Origin: Eubacteriaceae bacterium
Lineage (GTDB): Bacteria > Bacillota > Clostridia > Eubacteriales > Eubacteriaceae
Reading direction: 5' to 3'
NCBI GenBank assembly: GCA_030156895.1
Contig: JASGLP010000003.1
Coordinates: 35,444 to 99,443 of the forward strand
Length of the DNA stretch: 64,000 nucleotides
Shown: one piece after another, positions 60,901 to 64,000 of the stretch
Layout: every line of letters starts with the position of its first letter
How positions within the stretch are numbered: the stretch's first letter is position 1
Program-made: the position numbers and the translations under genes
The notes under the pieces: generated by a model
Seen by the model: the letters and a program-made list of their open reading frames with translations, nothing else
The model's database searches: none
What the model was told of the DNA's origin: nothing

Positions 60901-61960
60901 CAGTAACATTTGCCGCATCCACTGCCGCTGCTGTTACATCAGTAGCTTTATTGCCATTATAATTTTTTGTAGGCGTTACTGTCGGCGGGGTTGTCACAGC
61001 AAGGCTGATCTTACTGACGCCACCGCCGCCACCACCGCCGCCACCATTGTCAGGAGATGGCATAACCGGAGGAATATTAACGCTATCAGCCACAGTATAG
61101 CTGACAGGCGCTTTTTCAAAAACAGCACTGTCCGACTCAACATCAGCATTTTGAACCGTTCCAGATCCATTAATATTGGCATTGTTCCCACCAACGGTTA
61201 GTTTAGCAATCGTCGAATTCGATCCCAGGTTAACGGTCGCGTTGGCGGCTGCTTGCCTTAAGTCAAGCGAATTGATTTTGGTGTTGCCCCGGGTCGTCAC
61301 AATTGCGCCTGGAGCTGATACCGTCACCTGATCAAAAGCGCCTTCTAAAATGACTTCTTCACCTGCAGCAACCTCACCAATCACCACCACGGCACCAGAA
61401 AGATCCGTGGTCACGATTCGTATTTTTCCGGTGGGGGTCATTTCAACGCTGATGTTGGGATATTGTCCGCCATTAATGTGGATCGAATTTTCACCACCAC
61501 CGCGAATGCGCAATTCACCAGATACCGTCACATTGTTGAGGGTTACATCCCCGTCACCAACGCCTTTATCGATAATCAGGTTGCCAGAAATCTCCAGGTT
61601 CTGGAGAACAACCCCGCTGGCTGTAATAATGACATCTGAATCGATGGTTTGACTGCCAGATTCCGGTCCGTAAGTACCAGCGGCATCGTAAACGGTTGAG
61701 GTCACCAGACTTTCAAGCAAATCAAGGACATCCTGTATTGATGAAACGGCTGCATTAATTTCTTCCTGACTATTTTCATCGCTTATTTTGTTGTCTGAAA
61801 GCGCCGTCTGTAAATTAGTCCAGGAAGTTTCTGTGTAGTCAGATGCCTTTAAACCATCAATCTGTGACAAGAGTGTTGTATAAGCACTTAAATCAGCGCC
61901 ATCGTCTTTCACAATCTGCAGCTTACACCCCACTTTATTAAATTGATTTGCACCTCTCAT
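57974..61960 (-). CDS. Giant YDG-repeat surface protein (1328 aa)
   Basis: Domains in order: a FIVAR-like helical domain (about 20-85, AYTTLLSQIDGLKASDYTET), a parallel beta-helix region (about 90-290, VVLQNLEISGNLIIDKGVGD), a nine-glycine linker near 310, then eight YDG-type repeats of 80-110 residues (each with K.YDG..., ...NAG.NK.I...YTLSG..A.NY) and a C-terminal domain rich in Tyr/Gly/Asn (about 1140-1328). All this points to an adhesin-like extracellular protein. Odd points: no signal peptide (MRGANQFNKVGCKLQIV) and no visible ribosome site, LPXTG or SLH anchor. The 5' end may have been lost. Confidence 0.8.
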   Translation of the reverse strand: MRGANQFNKVGCKLQIVKDDGADLSAYTTLLSQIDGLKASDYTETSWTNLQTALSDNKISDENSQEEINAAVSSIQDVLDLLESLVTSTVYDAAGTYGPESGSQTIDSDVIITASGVVLQNLEISGNLIIDKGVGDGDVTLNNVTVSGELRIRGGGENSIHINGGQYPNISVEMTPTGKIRIVTTDLSGAVVVIGEVAAGEEVILEGAFDQVTVSAPGAIVTTRGNTKINSLDLRQAAANATVNLGSNSTIAKLTVGGNNANINGSGTVQNADVESDSAVFEKAPVSYTVADSVNIPPVMPSPDNGGGGGGGGGVSKISLAVTTPPTVTPTKNYNGNKATDVTAAAVDAANVTGIVAGDDVTVLATATYDNKNAGDNKTITVSYTLSGANASKYSAPASATISTNGSITPKQLTAPVAPSVSKEYDGTVTAADKTISDDLGQFAGDTVVITQSATYQNSPGNSDAEDAGTGKTVTFSYSLSGSDAGNYQAPADQTGTGTITKKTLDLTWDNTFKSNFGVVQTTKTYDGSSSVSYNGAGSVSGDVISSITNRNFNTGIETILVTASAAYSDVNAGDNKTITISYTIGSDSAKNYQIADENIPGATIEKRQLTIADANVPVPVAKAYDGTTDVFTATNNSGKIYNLSVSPANVITADASNVSVKASASYPNKNAGTNKIITITYTLSGSAAGNYEKPADISKTADITPLPLALGSINSVSRTKDYDGSSSGQLSIGISCPANSLLFSSDVNTEHTLVISTASKYYTDSNCTSETSQPGTNLGLNYTISLSGAAAGNYVFDNNTQSISGKTGYGTINAMPLTINTDFIQTEKTYDGTPRVYSNDATPVEISDYSVDSSKITGLVNGESVDVKVTASYADMNAAENKTINLTYVLGGNDASHYTLTTNDSINTGKINPIQLLYTATPFADNAGSKVYDGTTIVRYNGDDYNQYNKNSAGTELKNCVTGLLDADKANISVLTTATFADKNAGNDKLVTFTYTLTGTAAGNYLAPVPNESSGIRATITRRMLYYSNPNIETLKKYDGSSAALVKTISLDSTKSHGVDTGVVNKTPSTLEDVALSCTAAYYTGGQEATAVGTNYEIRLNPTLTGTDAANYQMTSYTTIGSILAENALITARYANGSWSDWGQIYGSYQTLSPPNNDSGFKLFMYNGTSTFYGLSSDGRVYQATASPTTTEIGGFSLYNGGSYTGQNLPLSENGMTYQVFGVDTTGQVLAVALNPNDYNNYYLYYWNGSAWADGGQISLSDPINPTYYEDGTYDYIIYQDTGGTIYKKNISTNDSAVSIGSSVSPPSAFSRQMIYYDGSNPVLFAY

Positions 61961-62304
61961 TTCGATGCAATTAGAATCGCTATTGTATATTTATCAATGC
62001 GTGAACAGTTTAGCACTATCGATTCTGATTGGCAATCACTTATTTTTTAATTTTTTCCACTTATCCATCATGTTCTATTTCTTATCACAACAAAAATCGG
62101 CAACAATACCAATCTGTTTCTTTTCTTCAATTCGCAATTTTCAGATCACGATTTTCAAAAGCATCATTATTCCAACGCTTTTAATTGAAATTATTTCATA
62201 GCCGGAACATTTCGAAAACTTAAATAAATTGAAGGTCTGTTTCGAATTGACAAAAATTCTGTTATAATGAAAAAAATACTATCAGGAGGCATTAATCAGA
62301 TAAG
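61961..62304 (+). other. Intergenic region with TetR promoter
   Basis: An AT-rich stretch; GTTATAATG (62258-62266) forms an extended -10 box upstream of the TetR gene, with no strong -35 match. A short AGGAGG sits 16 bases before the TetR ATG. No gene seen in either strand. Confidence 0.5.
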
Positions 62305-62964
62305 ATGGCGACTCAAAGAGAAAATATTCTAACCACTGCAACCCAGCTTTTTTATGAACAGGGTTATGACAAAACCTCTTTTCAAGAACTGGCTGATCTT
62401 TTGGATATCACTAAATCTTTAATTTCCTATCATTTTAAATCGAAGTCACTGCTGGCCAAAGCAGTTACCGAACGCTACTCGGTCAATAATAAAAATGCGA
62501 TCGCTTTTAAGCTGTATCAACAATATTTCTCTAAACACCGTTACGACTTGCAACTTAGTTCTGCAGTCGAAATAAGATTGTCTACCGAACTGTTTTTTCG
62601 CGATCCCAATGCCGCCCGCTACATCATAGAGACCTTAAACGGAAACTATGAGGACGCCTATATCAGCCATTACAAACAGTTCTATATCATCCATGACCGG
62701 CAGTATCACCTAAATATCAACCCCGATATCGATGAGATTAGCCTCCTGGCCAGGGGCGCCAGCGGAGCATCTCAAGCAGTGATCACTGATTTTATCAACG
62801 GCAATATCGACTGCACCATGAACGAATGTCTTGACTATATCGTCGAGATGATCTTTCGCTTTATGCGCATTGATGAAGCTAGAATTTCCGAACTAATTGC
62901 AATGAGCAAAAAAATTATCAGCCAGATTGATTTTCAGTTTTTACCTTATTTTGAAATAAACTAG
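62305..62964 (+). CDS. TetR-family transcriptional regulator
   Basis: 219 residues: N-terminal helix-turn-helix (TATQLFYEQGYDKTSFQELADLLDITKSLISYHFKSKSLLAKAV) and a helical ligand-binding domain with no known fold relative. It lies 23 bases before a class II aldolase gene on the same strand, so it probably controls that gene and is itself autoregulated. The AGGAGG site is a little far (16 bases) from the ATG. Confidence 0.92.
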   Translation: MATQRENILTTATQLFYEQGYDKTSFQELADLLDITKSLISYHFKSKSLLAKAVTERYSVNNKNAIAFKLYQQYFSKHRYDLQLSSAVEIRLSTELFFRDPNAARYIIETLNGNYEDAYISHYKQFYIIHDRQYHLNINPDIDEISLLARGASGASQAVITDFINGNIDCTMNECLDYIVEMIFRFMRIDEARISELIAMSKKIISQIDFQFLPYFEIN

Positions 62965-62987
62965 ACTCTAAAAGGGGAGGCCCGGGA

Positions 62988-63656
62988 ATGATTTTACGCA
63001 AGGAAAGAGAAGATGTGGTTCACTATTGCCGCAAACTGGTAGAAACTGGATTGACCAAGGGAACTGGTGGCAATATTTCTATTTTAAATCGTCAAAAAGG
63101 CCTAATGGCAATAAGTCCCAGCGGTATGGATTACTTTGAAACCGAAGCCGAAGATGTCGTTGTGTTGGATGTAAAGGATGGCGGTATCGTCGATGGCAAA
63201 AGAAAACCTTCAAGCGAACGTGAACTGCACCGAATCTTCTATGTCAAACAGGATGACATTAACGCCGTCGTTCATACCCACTCCGTTTATGCAACCGTTC
63301 TTGCCACCCTTAGAGAGGGTCTGCCGGCCAGCAGCTACCTGATCGCCCTTGCCGGTCTCGATGTGCGCTGTGCTGATTATGCGACCTTTGGTACCACAGA
63401 ACTTGCCGAGCTTACATTTGCCGCGATGATTGACCGCTATGCTGTATTGATGGCTAACCATGGTCTTTTAACCGGCAGCAAGGATATTCTCAATGCCTTT
63501 AATATTGCCGAAGAAATTGAATACTGTGCGGAAGTTTACGTCAAGGCCCGTTCCATTGGAACGCCAGTAATTTTAGATGAAACTGAAATGACAAAAATGA
63601 TTCAAATTTTTAACAAGTCTTACGGGCAGAAGGTTGCCAAAGCGGATATGGATTAA
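62988..63656 (+). CDS. Class II aldolase (L-fuculose-phosphate aldolase-like)
   Basis: 222 residues: TGLTKGTGGNISILNRQKGLMAISPSGMDY (substrate-binding GN), SSERELHRIFYVKQ, the zinc His pair VVHTHSVYATV and the later His in MANHGLLTG. This is the FucA/RhaD/AraD fold, a zinc aldolase that cleaves a sugar-1-phosphate into dihydroxyacetone phosphate and an aldehyde. The exact substrate is not clear. A GGGGAGG site precedes the ATG. Operon with the TetR regulator. Confidence 0.93.
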   Translation: MILRKEREDVVHYCRKLVETGLTKGTGGNISILNRQKGLMAISPSGMDYFETEAEDVVVLDVKDGGIVDGKRKPSSERELHRIFYVKQDDINAVVHTHSVYATVLATLREGLPASSYLIALAGLDVRCADYATFGTTELAELTFAAMIDRYAVLMANHGLLTGSKDILNAFNIAEEIEYCAEVYVKARSIGTPVILDETEMTKMIQIFNKSYGQKVAKADMD

Positions 63657-64000
63657 GGTTTCAAATGGTCACAAATTTTAATCGAGTTTTAATTAGTTCT
63701 TATTACAAGTTGTTTTTTCCCTTTATTATTAAATTTATCTTTTAGCTTGAAATTTGCTGAAAACAATTAAGTTTCACCTGACTTACAGAAATGTTTTTGT
63801 TGCATTATCATTATGAACATCCTGATGACTTTATTGCAGCTTTACAAAATTTGAATGATCAAATCGGATAAACTGAGCGGCCCTTGTAATAAGTGAAAAT
63901 AGCACTATCCTTTTCAATCAAATTAGAATATCTATAAACTAAGTGCATCCGTCATTTTCTCTCATGTCAAAAACAAAAAATGAAGTTGAATTTACGATTA
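63657..64000. other. Intergenic region at window end
   Basis: AT-rich, without a supported gene, repeat or structured RNA. No terminator of quality after the aldolase is seen. Confidence 0.5.

Noticed and set aside
1..64000. CRISPR arrays and full-length insertion sequences
   Set aside because: No regularly spaced identical repeats and no transposase frames were found.

Overview
The window looks like the chromosome of a low-GC Gram-positive of the class Clostridia, most likely an acetogen of the Eubacteriaceae (Acetobacterium-like). This is inferred from gene content: an encapsulin with an encapsulated ferritin, an ORP-like cluster of NifX/B and MinD-type iron-sulfur ATPases, a DUF6323/DUF6179 pair and many TTG/GTG starts behind strong AGGAGG sites. 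No 16S or other definitive marker is present, so the genus is a guess.

Layout. 1-8.4 kb: the end of an ABC exporter, a processive family-2 glycosyltransferase, an unknown membrane protein, a polar amino-acid ABC importer (binding protein, permease, ATPase) and two coiled-coil proteins. 8.5-11.3 kb: two c-di-GMP proteins. 11.4-17.3 kb: a minus-strand iron-sulfur cluster (Mrp-NifX fusion, metallo-beta-lactamase protein, two ferredoxin-MinD ATPases, BMC-like protein, NifX/B, DUF134 regulator, CDGSH protein). 17.5-18.7 kb: encapsulin and encapsulated ferritin. 19-26 kb: cupin, EAL-CBS-GGDEF protein, a frameshifted iron alcohol dehydrogenase and two GGDEF-HD-GYP proteins. 26.4-28.7 kb: DUF6323/DUF6179 and a thioesterase.

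28.81-42.17 kb is an integrated mobile element of about 13.4 kb. It sits in the 3' end of a tRNA-Ser(GGA) gene and is bounded by a perfect 29-bp direct repeat. It has an integrase, a lambda-like repressor switch with three operators, an AlpA-like protein, a CHC2 primase, a D5-type helicase/primase, an iteron-like region, and a complete head and packaging set (scaffold, major capsid protein, connector, TerS, TerL, SPP1-type portal) plus its own sigma factor. It has no tail, protease or lysis genes. This is the layout expected of a capsid-forming phage-inducible chromosomal island (cf-PICI). Its cargo slot holds a NYN-domain nuclease behind a promoter, a structured leader RNA and an intrinsic terminator.

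42.3-64 kb: a NifX-like protein, an ABC-2 exporter, a sugar-phosphate locus (deoC, FGGY kinase, RpiR regulator, GpsA-like dehydrogenase) in which two genes carry in-frame stop codons, a Bcr/CflA transporter, methylglyoxal synthase, an HxlR regulator with a flavoprotein, an AgrC/LytTR-type two-component system, a 1328-aa YDG-repeat surface protein without a visible signal peptide, a TetR regulator and a class II aldolase. Four copies of one intergenic repeat (two full, about 185-190 bp, and two internally deleted) occur at 12.7, 46.2, 49.9 and 51.5 kb. The two full copies are each bounded by a locus-specific 17-18 bp palindrome present on both sides, which suggests a small mobile element that targets terminator-like hairpins.
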